From Arthrobacter sp. V1I7 (lineage in GTDB: Bacteria; Actinomycetota; Actinomycetes; Actinomycetales; Micrococcaceae): a stretch of DNA of 64,000 nt. The stretch covers positions 2,480,001 to 2,544,000 of the forward strand of contig NZ_JAUSYS010000001.1 in assembly GCF_030817015.1 (NCBI RefSeq), written 5' to 3'. This document shows, piece by piece, positions 18,204 through 28,313 of this stretch; position 1 is the first letter of the stretch; each line of letters starts with the position of its first letter. The position numbers and the translations under genes were made by a program. Below the pieces are notes generated by a model. The model did no database searches and was not told the DNA's origin. It saw only the letters and a program-made list of their open reading frames with translations.

Positions 18204-19712
18204 ATGACTGCCGCGACCGACACGATAACTGAGACCTTCCGCCCGGCCCTGCACTACACCGCGAAGGACACCTGGCTCAACGACCCCAACGGCCTGATTT
18301 TTCATGAAGGCGTCTACCACCTCTACTACCAGAACAACCCGCTGGGAGACGTCTGGGGAAACATGTCCTGGGGCCATGCCACCTCCACCGATTTGCTGAC
18401 TTGGACCGAACACCCCGTCGCCATCGCCTGCGACGGGAACGAGGAGATCTTCTCCGGCAGCATCGTCCATGACCGTCACAACACCAGCGGCTTCGGCAGC
18501 GGATCCGTTGCCCCCCTTGTGGCGATCTACACCAGCGCCTTCAAACCGGGCTCCGAGCATGAGGGCGTCCAGGCCCAGTCCCTGGCCTACAGCCTGGACG
18601 GGGGCTATAGCTGGACAAAACACGGAGGCAACCCTGTGCTTAACCGCGGGTCCGCCGACTTCCGCGACCCCAAAGTCATCCGGTACGACGACGGCGCGGG
18701 CAGCTACTGGGTGATGGTCGCTGTCGAAGCCAAAGACTTCCAGGTGGTCTTCTACAAATCCGACGACCTGAAGAACTGGGAACCGCTGAGTACCTTCGGC
18801 CCGGCGAACGCCACCGGCGGCATCTGGGAATGCCCGGACCTGTTCCCCCTTCCTGTGGACGGCGACCCGGAAAACCTCAAGTGGGTCCTAACCGTCAACC
18901 TCAACCCCGGCGGACCCAACAACGGCTCAGCCGGCCAATACTTCGTTGGCGACTTCGACGGGAAATCATTCATCTCGGCCAGCACTGTCAGCGAAGGCGT
19001 CCAGGATCCCGACCGGCTGGGCGAATACCAGTGGCTGGACTGGGGCCGGGACTACTACGCCGCCGTCTCCTTTTACGACGCCCCGGATAACCGCCGCCTC
19101 ATGATTGCCTGGATGAATAACTGGGAATACGCCAACCACATCCCCACCACACCCTGGCGCAGCCCCATGAGCCTCGCCCGCGAAATCACACTCCAGACCG
19201 TTGACGGCAGCGTCTCCATGATCCAGCAGCCCGCGGGCGACTGGACCGCCCTGGCCGACCCGTCCAAATCCTTCACCCTTTCAGAAACTACCATTTCCGA
19301 TACGACGCTGGTTTTGGACGGCGCGGCCGGAACGGTCCAGCGCATTGACGCTACTTTCGCGCCCGGAAGCGGGGAGGAATTCGGTCTTATCGTCCGGGGA
19401 GATGGCGTGCAGGGGACGCGGGTGGGCATCCGGCCCGGAGAAGACTCCTTAGTTGTGGACCGCCGGGAATCAGGGATTACAGATTTCCATGAAACCTTCC
19501 CCTCTTGCGACTCCGCTCCCATTCAACCGTTGGACGGGGGCTATCACCTCACAATCTTCGTGGACCACTGCTCTGTTGAAATATTCGCCCAAGGCGGTCA
19601 GGTCACCATGACCGAGCTAATCTTTCCGGCCGACACCAGTACCGAGGTGGCCGTCTACGCAACCGGCGGAACAGCAACCGTGAACCACCTGCAGATCACA
19701 CAGGTTGCGTAG
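18204..19712 (+). CDS. GH32 beta-fructosidase (levanase/inulinase/sucrase type)
   Basis: A 502-residue glycoside hydrolase that should release fructose from sucrose, inulin- or levan-type oligosaccharides. The nucleophile is Asp27 in WLNDPNG, the stabiliser Asp lies in FRDP (residues 153-156), and the acid/base Glu209 is in WECPD. A C-terminal beta-sandwich follows (HCSVEIFAQGG). No signal peptide is seen, so it is probably cytoplasmic and acts on imported oligosaccharides, consistent with the ABC transporter upstream. Exact linkage preference cannot be read from sequence. Confidence 0.92.
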   Translation: MTAATDTITETFRPALHYTAKDTWLNDPNGLIFHEGVYHLYYQNNPLGDVWGNMSWGHATSTDLLTWTEHPVAIACDGNEEIFSGSIVHDRHNTSGFGSGSVAPLVAIYTSAFKPGSEHEGVQAQSLAYSLDGGYSWTKHGGNPVLNRGSADFRDPKVIRYDDGAGSYWVMVAVEAKDFQVVFYKSDDLKNWEPLSTFGPANATGGIWECPDLFPLPVDGDPENLKWVLTVNLNPGGPNNGSAGQYFVGDFDGKSFISASTVSEGVQDPDRLGEYQWLDWGRDYYAAVSFYDAPDNRRLMIAWMNNWEYANHIPTTPWRSPMSLAREITLQTVDGSVSMIQQPAGDWTALADPSKSFTLSETTISDTTLVLDGAAGTVQRIDATFAPGSGEEFGLIVRGDGVQGTRVGIRPGEDSLVVDRRESGITDFHETFPSCDSAPIQPLDGGYHLTIFVDHCSVEIFAQGGQVTMTELIFPADTSTEVAVYATGGTATVNHLQITQVA

Positions 19713-20452
19713 AGCGGGTACCCACGGGGCTGCCATCAGGTTGAACCACACCCCAACCTGACGTCAGGCAACAACCTCAAAGCCGTCGGAATAGAGTCCA
19801 TCTTCCTTATTGCGGACGCAACCTTGCGCAGTCCTAGATTTCAACCTGACACTTCTGGCTCGTTCCTTGGCGGCCGGGTGACAGCGGGAGTCACATGTGG
19901 GTTTGCGTCAGCTGAGGGTGCGTCCGCGAATCACCATTCCGTCATGTAGTCATCCAACGGGCTGGCCATGAAGGAATATGAAAGACCAGCCAGGCAGCAG
20001 GCACGTCAACTCGGGACATCGCGCCAAAAATCCACACCCTCATGTAGTAGACGCCGAAAGCAACCATGAACAGGTATATCGACGGAAAAACCGTCGATCC
20101 AGGGAAGAACGGCGATGCGAGCTTCATGGGCTCCGAATACGGCGATGCTGGTTCCCCGTCGGGCAAGGTAACCCGCGCCAGAGCGCTTGCGGCCGTCCGG
20201 CGGCACCGGTTCCCACCGCTTGGGCACAAGTCATGCCGCCCTCCCCCGGACCCGCCATGAAGAAGCAGCAAAGCCACCATGAACCGAGAAAGAGAAGAAC
20301 GGTGAGCAACCAACGACCTAGAAACGAAACCCAAGCTCGATTTTTTCACGTCATGTTGGCAGAGCCATGAACGTCCATGAACTGGTAACAAACAACAACC
20401 CGTCCATCCAGGAAGGCAAGGAGGCACCCGGCCATAGCACCAGCCACCAATG
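19713..20452. other. Intergenic region, no supported gene
   Basis: A minus-strand stretch at 19942-20130 would encode a hydrophobic peptide (FPSIYLFMVAFGVYYMRVW), but it has no clear start and no known match, so it may be a membrane-protein relic. Nothing else is convincing on either strand. Confidence 0.4.
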
Positions 20453-20473
20453 AAAAAGGCCCCGAAGGGGCCC
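20453..20473 (-). terminator. Rho-independent terminator
   Basis: On the minus strand a GGCCCC/GGGGCC stem (20458-20472) with loop TTC is followed by five T. It would stop transcription arriving from the tRNA remnant side. Confidence 0.75.
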
Positions 20474-20503
20474 GCACAACACAATTTGTCCACACTCAGA
20501 GGC

Positions 20504-20522
20504 TAAAAAGCCCTGAACAGGG
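20504..20522 (-). terminator. Second terminator-like hairpin
   Basis: Minus strand CCCTG-TT-CAGGG followed by CTTTTT. It lies 9 bp beyond the tRNA-like 3' end, where tRNA terminators normally sit. Confidence 0.65.
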
Positions 20523-20530
20523 AAAACACG

Positions 20531-20551
20531 TGCCCGAGGTGGGACTCGAAC
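20531..20551 (-). tRNA. tRNA 3'-end fragment (Leu-like), possible att site
   Basis: On the minus strand this reads GTTCGAGTCCCACCTCGGGC plus A: a T-loop, its 3' arm and an acceptor strand compatible with leucine tRNAs that start GCCCGAG. No D-arm or anticodon arm precedes it. A lone 3' tRNA end next to intact terminators is what remains where an integrative element once recombined. Amino-acid identity is tentative. Confidence 0.5.
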
Positions 20552-21016
20552 TGCATTCCAGGCCTTGCAAACAATGGGAACCCGCGAAAACATCCCCAAT
20601 CCGAGCCAGTCCGGCCGATATACGACCGAGTCCGACTACCAAAGTATGCGCATTGTACACACGGCCTTTCTGACAGATTTTAAGCGACTCCAAGCGACTG
20701 CCGTGCCCTCCCTTCAGGGGGCGCGGCAGTTCTCTGTTGTGCCGAATGCGCTTTTCGATCAGGGCTGCCAGACGCTGCGGGTCCACAGTGCAGCGCAGCC
20801 GAGCACGATGTCTCAGCCTTGTGCCAAGTGGAGTTGCGGCTGGCGGAGAGTGTCTTTAGGATTCCTGCCTGGCCGGAGCAGATGCCGATGGTGTGCTGGC
20901 GGCGCACCGCCTCGGCGAATTCAATGAATATGCGGTGCTCGAGGCCTGGGTCGCCGGGTCGATTGGAACCTTCGTCGACTCGCCGATAAAGGTACTGCCT
21001 TCGGTAAACCCGTCCT
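20552..21016. other. Intergenic region with a GC-rich hairpin
   Basis: An imperfect stem at about 20700-20730 pairs GCCGTGCCCTCCC with GGGGGCGCGGC around TTCA. Minus-strand codons at about 20850-20980 look protein-like but have no start or known family. No gene is called. Confidence 0.4.
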
Positions 21017-21946
21017 TTAGACTGCGCGGATCGAAATGACCTCGTAGACCATGGCCGAGCTCATTGCCGGTCCGCGGCAGGTCAACCGGCACGGCGGGCC
21101 GCGGTGAGCATGCAGTTCGATGTCGATACGCGCCGGGTGAGGAGGGGATCCGGTGATGTGGATCCGCCAATGATCACCGTCGCGGGAGGTCTCGACCACC
21201 CTGTAGTCATTCCGGCCGGCCGGGCCGAAACGCCTGAGCGTGGCCGCGACGGCGGTCTGCTGTGCTGGGAAGAGATCCGTGTATCCGCGCAAATGCTCCG
21301 CGTGGATACGGCCCGCGAGGTGTTCTTCGATCGTGGCGACGGACGACCCCCCGTCCAGATTTCCGTAGTAGACACCGTCGGGTGCAACCACGACGTTGGC
21401 TGCGAACCTGTCACCTCCTACATGCGAACATTCCCACACCAGCTCCGGCCACCGCTCACTCAGCGCGCGTCCCACGGGCCGTCCCCACACGGCACAGCAT
21501 TGGTCATGTTGACTGTGAGTGCAGACCAGGATGACGGGCGGATAGCCGAGCGTTCCGGGGAGGCTGAGGGCTCTCGCAATCTCCGCCAGATCCTCATCCT
21601 TGCCCCACGTTCCCCATTGCTGACGATAGGCGCCCGAATCCTCATGGTGCAGTACTGCCCAATGGCTCTGACCCTCACGGCGGCGGGGGCCGGGCCGTCT
21701 CACCAGCAGCACCCGCGCCCGCGCCGCCTTCGTGGCGGAGAGCACGAGTGCTTTGGTCTCAGGCTCGAGACCAAGCCCTTCGAAGCCATTGAGAGGCCAC
21801 CCGCCCCGGTACTCGATGAGGACCCAGATGCCGCCGTGCGACGCTGTGCCTGCAATCGGGTCGCCGCGCAACCGGGCGCCTTCAGAGCAGAAGAAGCGCT
21901 CCGTGGCCGCCACTGTGGCGAAGTCACTGTCTAGATCACTGTTCAA
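21017..21946 (-). CDS. Sucrase/ferredoxin-like family protein
   Basis: About 309 residues. The thioredoxin-fold Suc_Fer-like domain shows its cysteine block CTHSQHDQCCAVWGRPVG and the following SHVGGDRFAANVVVAPDG and VYYGNLDGG segments; this family resembles thioredoxin-like 2Fe-2S ferredoxins, although its name comes from an old functional report. I chose TTG at 21946, which overlaps the cupin stop by 11 bp; ATG at 22003 is possible and would overlap it by 68 bp. Last gene of a three-gene unit, so it may supply electrons or an Fe-S function to the oxygenase. Role unproven. Confidence 0.8.
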   Translation of the reverse strand: MNSDLDSDFATVAATERFFCSEGARLRGDPIAGTASHGGIWVLIEYRGGWPLNGFEGLGLEPETKALVLSATKAARARVLLVRRPGPRRREGQSHWAVLHHEDSGAYRQQWGTWGKDEDLAEIARALSLPGTLGYPPVILVCTHSQHDQCCAVWGRPVGRALSERWPELVWECSHVGGDRFAANVVVAPDGVYYGNLDGGSSVATIEEHLAGRIHAEHLRGYTDLFPAQQTAVAATLRRFGPAGRNDYRVVETSRDGDHWRIHITGSPPHPARIDIELHAHRGPPCRLTCRGPAMSSAMVYEVISIRAV

Positions 21947-23141
21947 CGGGAACGAGGACCCCCGCGCGCAACAGTCTTTCAACGAGTTCGACGCCGAGAT
22001 CACTCGCGGTGTGAATCTCCCCGTCGAGCAGGCGCGTTACAGAAGGCAGATCGGTCGCTGGGAAGTCGAGCCAACCCACGCGCGTGGTCAGGCGCAATCC
22101 CTCTAGCCGTGCTTCCAGTGCATCGCGAAGCCGGACCACAGACTCGGGGCTTAGGCCGCCGACAGCCGCGAGCTGGGCCAGCGGTCCCAGCGGTGCCGGG
22201 CGACCCTGTCCTCGCCGGGTGCGGTGGAACAAAGAACTGGTTTCAGCCTCAACGACAGCAGCGGCGAGCCGCTCACGCACGACGTCGATCTGCCCGTTTG
22301 GTCCGTCGACGCCCAATGGCAATGTACGGCGCATCTCAGGATCGTCGCACAACACTGCGAGCGCGGCCTGGGCGAGCTGTTCGGCCAATGCGTAGCGGGT
22401 CCAACTGTGGATTCCAAGCGTGAGGTGGATGGAGACTTCGCCCTGCGCCTGTGCGGCATGCAACCAGCCACGCGGCAGGTAAAGGACATCCCCTGGATCA
22501 AGCACCGTGTTGATATAGGCCTCGCCTTTCGCGGCCTCGGCCACGGTGGAGCGGCGATCCGTCCAGGGTTGATCACGCAACGGGTCTGTGTGAACCGGCT
22601 CATGGATGATCCAGCGTTTTGTCCCCTCGATCTGCAGGACGAAGACGTCGTGCACGTCGTAGTGATCGTCGAACCCACGGTTCTGAGGCGGCGTGATGTA
22701 GGCATTGGCCTGCACCGGATGTCCGAGCTCGGTGCTTAGCCTGCTGCTGAAGTCCGTGACAGGCTCCCATGTGCGGTGCAGTGCCTGCAGCACGAGCGTG
22801 GCACCGTCCGCGAATTTGCGCCAAAGCGCTGTGTCGTCGAGCTGGTCAGAGATGGTGGCGCCGACGCCGGCGGGAGAGGTGAATGACGAGTCGGGAAATG
22901 TAGAGCCGCCCTTGGCAACGCGGAGAAAAGGTGTGCGCAGTCCCCGGCGCGAGACCAGTTCGTCGACGGCCTCGGCAGAGAACAGATCGGAGAAGTCGCT
23001 TGCGCCACGAGTGAGCAGCGCCGTGCGCCCCCAGACGTCGTCGGCGAACCTCTCACGGCCAATCTTAATCAGGCGTGTCTCCAGGACCCCGCCGCTTTCC
23101 AAGGCGTCGGGGTCCTGACAGTCCTTGCGGGTGGTGCTCAA
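21936..23141 (-). CDS. JmjC-type cupin 2-oxoglutarate/Fe(II) oxygenase (ROX-like)
   Basis: A 401-residue cupin of the ribosomal-oxygenase/JmjC type, whose characterised members hydroxylate protein side chains using O2 and 2-oxoglutarate. The iron ligands are recognisable: His160 and Asp162 in HYDVHDVFVLQ and His228 in LPRGWLHAA; KRWIIH is the typical Lys-Arg-Trp block after them. A winged-helix-like C-terminus follows. The TTG start at 23141 is only 3 bp after the stop of the repeat-protein gene, without its own strong ribosome site, so translation is coupled. The repeat protein is the obvious candidate substrate, by context only. Confidence 0.88.
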   Translation of the reverse strand: MSTTRKDCQDPDALESGGVLETRLIKIGRERFADDVWGRTALLTRGASDFSDLFSAEAVDELVSRRGLRTPFLRVAKGGSTFPDSSFTSPAGVGATISDQLDDTALWRKFADGATLVLQALHRTWEPVTDFSSRLSTELGHPVQANAYITPPQNRGFDDHYDVHDVFVLQIEGTKRWIIHEPVHTDPLRDQPWTDRRSTVAEAAKGEAYINTVLDPGDVLYLPRGWLHAAQAQGEVSIHLTLGIHSWTRYALAEQLAQAALAVLCDDPEMRRTLPLGVDGPNGQIDVVRERLAAAVVEAETSSLFHRTRRGQGRPAPLGPLAQLAAVGGLSPESVVRLRDALEARLEGLRLTTRVGWLDFPATDLPSVTRLLDGEIHTASDLGVELVERLLRAGVLVPVEQ

Positions 23142-23144
23142 AAT

Positions 23145-23384
23145 TTAGATGCCCCGTCCCGCGGCTCCCCCATCGGCTCCTCCGTCAGCTCCACCATCGG
23201 CACCGCTGTCAGCTCCACCATCGGCACCGCTGTCAGCTCCACCATCGGCACCGCTGTCAGCTCCACCATCGGCACCGCTGTCAGCCCCACCATCGGCACC
23301 GCCATCATGCATGCCGGGGACGCCGGCCGCGCCACCGTCCGCGGGCCCTTCCTGCTGGCTTGGATCCTGCTCTGGACTGGTCAT
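23145..23384 (-). CDS. 79-residue protein with twelve tandem D-[G/S]-G-A repeats; putative modified-peptide precursor
   Basis: ATG at 23384 follows a strong GGGAGGAAGC site. Residues 1-26 are a Pro/Glu/Gln-rich leader (MTSPEQDPSQQEGPADGGAA, then GVPGMH). Residues 27-74 are twelve perfect tetrapeptides with Asp at 27, 31, 35 and every fourth position to 71; position two is Gly or Ser, often alternating. The tail is AGRGI. There is no Cys, no membrane segment and no fold that I recognise. It is the first gene of the unit with the oxygenase. Seen: repeat and operon. Inferred: a ribosomal peptide whose Asp (or Ser) side chains are hydroxylated to make a metal-binding or signalling product. A plain low-complexity protein is the alternative. 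Confidence 0.7.
   Translation of the reverse strand: MTSPEQDPSQQEGPADGGAAGVPGMHDGGADGGADSGADGGADSGADGGADSGADGGADSGADGGADGGADGGAAGRGI
23163..23306. repeat. 24-bp tandem repeat, six units
   Basis: Four identical 24-bp units occupy 23187-23282, flanked by one degenerate unit on each side (23163-23186 and 23283-23306). Each unit encodes two DxGA tetrapeptides on the minus strand. Perfect copies indicate recent expansion by slippage or unequal exchange. Confidence 0.95.
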
Positions 23385-23668
23385 GCTTCCTCCCGAGAAT
23401 CGAATCGCTAGGATCAGCTCCGTTACTGGCACCTGATCACCCAACCGGGCGATCCTTCATCGGCACCGCCCGTGATCACCCTAGCGGCACGGGCCAGCTC
23501 TGGGAACAACCCTTTTCTACAACTCAGATAGAGTCAGAACTGGGACAGTCCTATTCGGCCCTCGGCGCGGAGTCCAACCGGTTATCGGCGTTTATTTTCA
23601 TCCCTGGAAGGGGACGAATTCGAGGCTCTTGAGCGCCCTACGAACGAAAATGTAGACACGCTATCAGC

Positions 23669-23706
23669 CCCGGCGGTCCGAGCCCTGCCGGATGAGGACC
23701 GCCGGG
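23669..23706. terminator. Long hairpin downstream of ppsA
   Basis: CCCGGCGGTCC (23669-23679) and GGACCGCCGGG (23696-23706) form an 11-bp perfect stem 47 bp past the ppsA stop. No T-run follows, so it may act as a bidirectional or factor-assisted terminator. The remaining 23385-23668 shows no gene; it should hold the promoter of the repeat-protein operon, but I see no clear boxes. Confidence 0.5.
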
Positions 23707-23752
23707 AGTGTGAGTCAGCCCGCAAAATAGATGGTATCGCTGCGAGGCAATG

Positions 23753-26146
<2,394 letters not shown>

Positions 26147-26305
26147 TATTACTGCTCCTTTGCAGATGATGGCGTGCAAGTGTCCCCCACCCGTGCCCGG
26201 CAATCGCCGGTCAGGGGGCGTAGATTTTCTTTCACAGTGGCAGGTCTTCAGGGCTCTTTCCACATGACATGACGTGCGCCACATATTGCCCATTGAAATG
26301 TTTCG

Positions 26306-27124
26306 TCAGTGCTTAATATTCATCCGTTGCAGGATGGACGCTGCCATTTCCTCCACTGAGACGGTGGCCGAATTCAGGTACGGGATCCTATGAGATATGT
26401 ACAACTGCTCGGCGCTGCGCAGCTCGAAGCCGCACTGCCGCAGCGAGGCGTACGGTGAGCCACTGCGGCGTTCGGTGCGAATCTGGCTCAGGCGCAGGGG
26501 GTTGGATGAGAGGCCGAAACACTTTGCAACGAACGGTCTGAGGGGCTTGGGGAGCCCTTCGCGTTCAAAGTCTTCGTCCACCAGCGGGAAGTTCGCCGCA
26601 AAGATGCCGTGTTGCAGTGCCAGGTACATGGTGGTGGGCGTTTTGCCGCAACGGGACGGAGCCACCAGAATGACCTCCGCTTTTTCGAGCGCACGCAGGC
26701 TCTGACCGTCGTCGTGCTCCATGGCGTACTCGACGGCCGCCATACGGGCTTGATAACGCGCCGCGTTTCCGAGCCCGTGTGCCCGCCCCGGTTCTCCGCT
26801 GGCTGGGGTGCCGAGTGCGTGCTCCAACTGCCCGACATGCATCCCAATGAGATCCACGACGGTCCCCTTGCATGTCGCCAGAATCTGCCTGATATCGCTG
26901 CTGACCGCGGTCGAAAAGACAATCGGCTGCGGGCCACTGGCGGCGACGCCGTCGATGGTCTTGACTACGGATCTGGCTTGTTCGGCTGTCGTGATGAAGG
27001 GGACCGTGATGCGGTCAAAATGGTTCGCGGGGAACTGCGTCAACAAGGTGTTGCCGAGCGTTTCCGCGGTGATGCCCGTACTGTCCGAAAGGAAGTAGAC
27101 GGGTCGACGATCGTCCTTGGTCAT
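26306..27124 (-). CDS. ppsR: PEP synthase regulatory kinase/phosphorylase PpsR
   Basis: About 272 residues of the DUF299 family, which inactivates PEP synthase by ADP-dependent phosphorylation of a Thr next to the catalytic His and reactivates it by phosphorolysis. The start segment YFLSDSTGITAETLGNTLL and the P-loop APSRCGKTPTTMYLALQ are family marks. ATG at 27124 is preceded by GGTGGAG. It lies 160 bp upstream of ppsA on the same strand. Its presence means PpsA activity is tuned after translation. Confidence 0.93.
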   Translation of the reverse strand: MTKDDRRPVYFLSDSTGITAETLGNTLLTQFPANHFDRITVPFITTAEQARSVVKTIDGVAASGPQPIVFSTAVSSDIRQILATCKGTVVDLIGMHVGQLEHALGTPASGEPGRAHGLGNAARYQARMAAVEYAMEHDDGQSLRALEKAEVILVAPSRCGKTPTTMYLALQHGIFAANFPLVDEDFEREGLPKPLRPFVAKCFGLSSNPLRLSQIRTERRSGSPYASLRQCGFELRSAEQLYISHRIPYLNSATVSVEEMAASILQRMNIKH

Positions 27125-27200
27125 AAACGAATTCTCCACCAATGCCGTCTGGCTGCATCAGCGACCCCGCGGCCGGCCCGCGCGACAGGCTGCCCGCGTG

Positions 27201-27503
27201 TCACGTCACCAACGCCGGTACCGGGTGGGGCGGTCGGTATGAGCTCTGCATAGTTTCAGCTGCGCTAACTCTGTAGTTGAGGCCGAGGTGGTCGCGGGTC
27301 ACCCACACTTCGATGGACTCGCACCTTTCGTAGAGCCTCCTACGTCCAGTGTCTTCCTGAAGCCATACTATGGCTCCATCGGTCGTCACCCCGTCAATGA
27401 TGCCGCGCGCCAGTGTTCGTCCTTCTTTGACGATTTCGGCTGTGGCACCCTCTACAGAGGCCCAGTCGTCAACTTGTCGGCTGCCGTTGTTTCTTGTGTG
27501 CAT
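27201..27503 (-). CDS. Conserved-looking small hypothetical protein
   Basis: One hundred residues, with no family recognised. The ATG at 27503 is preceded by AAAGGAAGATT, an excellent site. Central residues (GRTLARGIIDGVTTDGAIVW) look like a small beta-rich domain; the protein is soluble, without Cys clusters or a signal peptide. It precedes ppsR by about 75 bp on the same strand and could be cotranscribed. Confidence 0.65.
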   Translation of the reverse strand: MHTRNNGSRQVDDWASVEGATAEIVKEGRTLARGIIDGVTTDGAIVWLQEDTGRRRLYERCESIEVWVTRDHLGLNYRVSAAETMQSSYRPPHPVPALVT

Positions 27504-27561
27504 AATCTTCCTTTCGGCTCCGGGAAGGGCTTCGGTACGGGTGTGGGTGCACTGAGTTAGA

Positions 27562-27591
27562 GGCCTAGCCTCGCAGCCGCGAGGCTAGGCC
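27562..27591. terminator. 13-bp perfect hairpin
   Basis: GGCCTAGCCTCGC and its complement flank a 4-base loop. It lies between the small hypothetical gene and the genes near 28 kb. There is no T-run, so terminator or transcript-stabilising function is a guess. Otherwise 27592-27787 shows nothing. Confidence 0.5.
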
Positions 27592-27787
27592 CCTAAGGAA
27601 TAAGTTCAGCCCCTGCCAGCTTCAACTTCTCTGACTCCGTTTCCGAAGCAGGTCCGGTCTGCCCCGGGTTACCCTGGCGAGCACGTTGGGTAGTTCTGCG
27701 TGCTCATCGTTCGATGTCTGCTGGTTCCACGGGGAATGATGGCGCTGAAGCGGCGGGGTCGGGAACTCGTGCCGCAGCAGTCCCGTA

Positions 27788-28016
27788 TCAGGAAACGAAC
27801 TCTTTCAGGACCTCGTCGTCACTCTTCTTGCGCTCCAGGACGTATCCGTAGATCAGCGCGAGCAGGAACGTTGCGAAGGGCAGCGCGACGAGGGCCCAGC
27901 CGGTGGCGTTCATTTCCCAGGCCGGACTGTCCGCCCCTGCTGTGCCGCTGAGCCCGAAGCGTGAGAGCAGAAGATATTCGGCGACGATGATGGAAGCTTG
28001 CCGTGCTATGCATCCC
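27788..28016 (-). pseudogene. Small membrane protein lacking a clear start
   Basis: An open frame with a strong membrane segment (ATGWALVALPFATFLLALIY) and a charged tail VLERKKSDDEVLKEFVS. It opens with ASIIVAEYLLLSRFG but has no ATG, GTG or TTG in frame; an ATG at 28011-28009 is in another frame, so a short frameshift at the start is likely. It overlaps the stop of the 70-residue gene upstream, suggesting a former coupled pair. Function unknown. Confidence 0.45.
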
Positions 28017-28218
28017 CCTGGTGCGCCAGCAGTTCGTGCCGGTGGTGAAGCAGGAACTCGTGCCGATAGTGAAGGCCAACCCAGGGTGAGGTGTCGAAGG
28101 CGTCAATACTAGGAATTTCCCGCGCGGCAGAATCCTCGCATGTCTGTGGCGGGGCGGATGGAAAGGATCGGACCGCATCTTGGCGAATGCGGTTGTGCGG
28201 AGCTCGATCTTGGGGCAT
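28006..28218 (-). CDS. Small hypothetical protein, 70 residues
   Basis: ATG at 28218 with GATGAGGA upstream. The N-terminal half is polar, and the C-terminal half is rich in His (HYRHEFLLHHRHELLAHQGD). I do not recognise it. It ends inside the beginning of the small membrane protein, and lies 95 bp after pntB. The His-rich end might bind metal; this is only a guess. Confidence 0.45.
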   Translation of the reverse strand: MPQDRAPHNRIRQDAVRSFPSAPPQTCEDSAAREIPSIDAFDTSPWVGLHYRHEFLLHHRHELLAHQGDA

Positions 28219-28313
28219 GGTTTTGTCCTCATCTCCGTTGGGGGTTGGGTGATCGTACGTACGCCGGCAGTTGCGGGGGGATGAACTGCAGGAAGCCAAA
28301 GACGTGCTTTCTG

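Noticed and set aside
19942..20493. Membrane protein gene on the minus strand
   Set aside because: Only about 60 C-terminal codons look hydrophobic; there is no supported start, family or conserved neighbour.
23163..23306. CRISPR array
   Set aside because: The 24-bp units are contiguous with no spacers and keep a coding frame.
23149..23436. A Pro/Ala/Ser repeat protein on the plus strand across the DxGA gene
   Set aside because: It is the complement of the 24-bp repeat, lacks a ribosome site, and would disagree with the coupled minus-strand operon.
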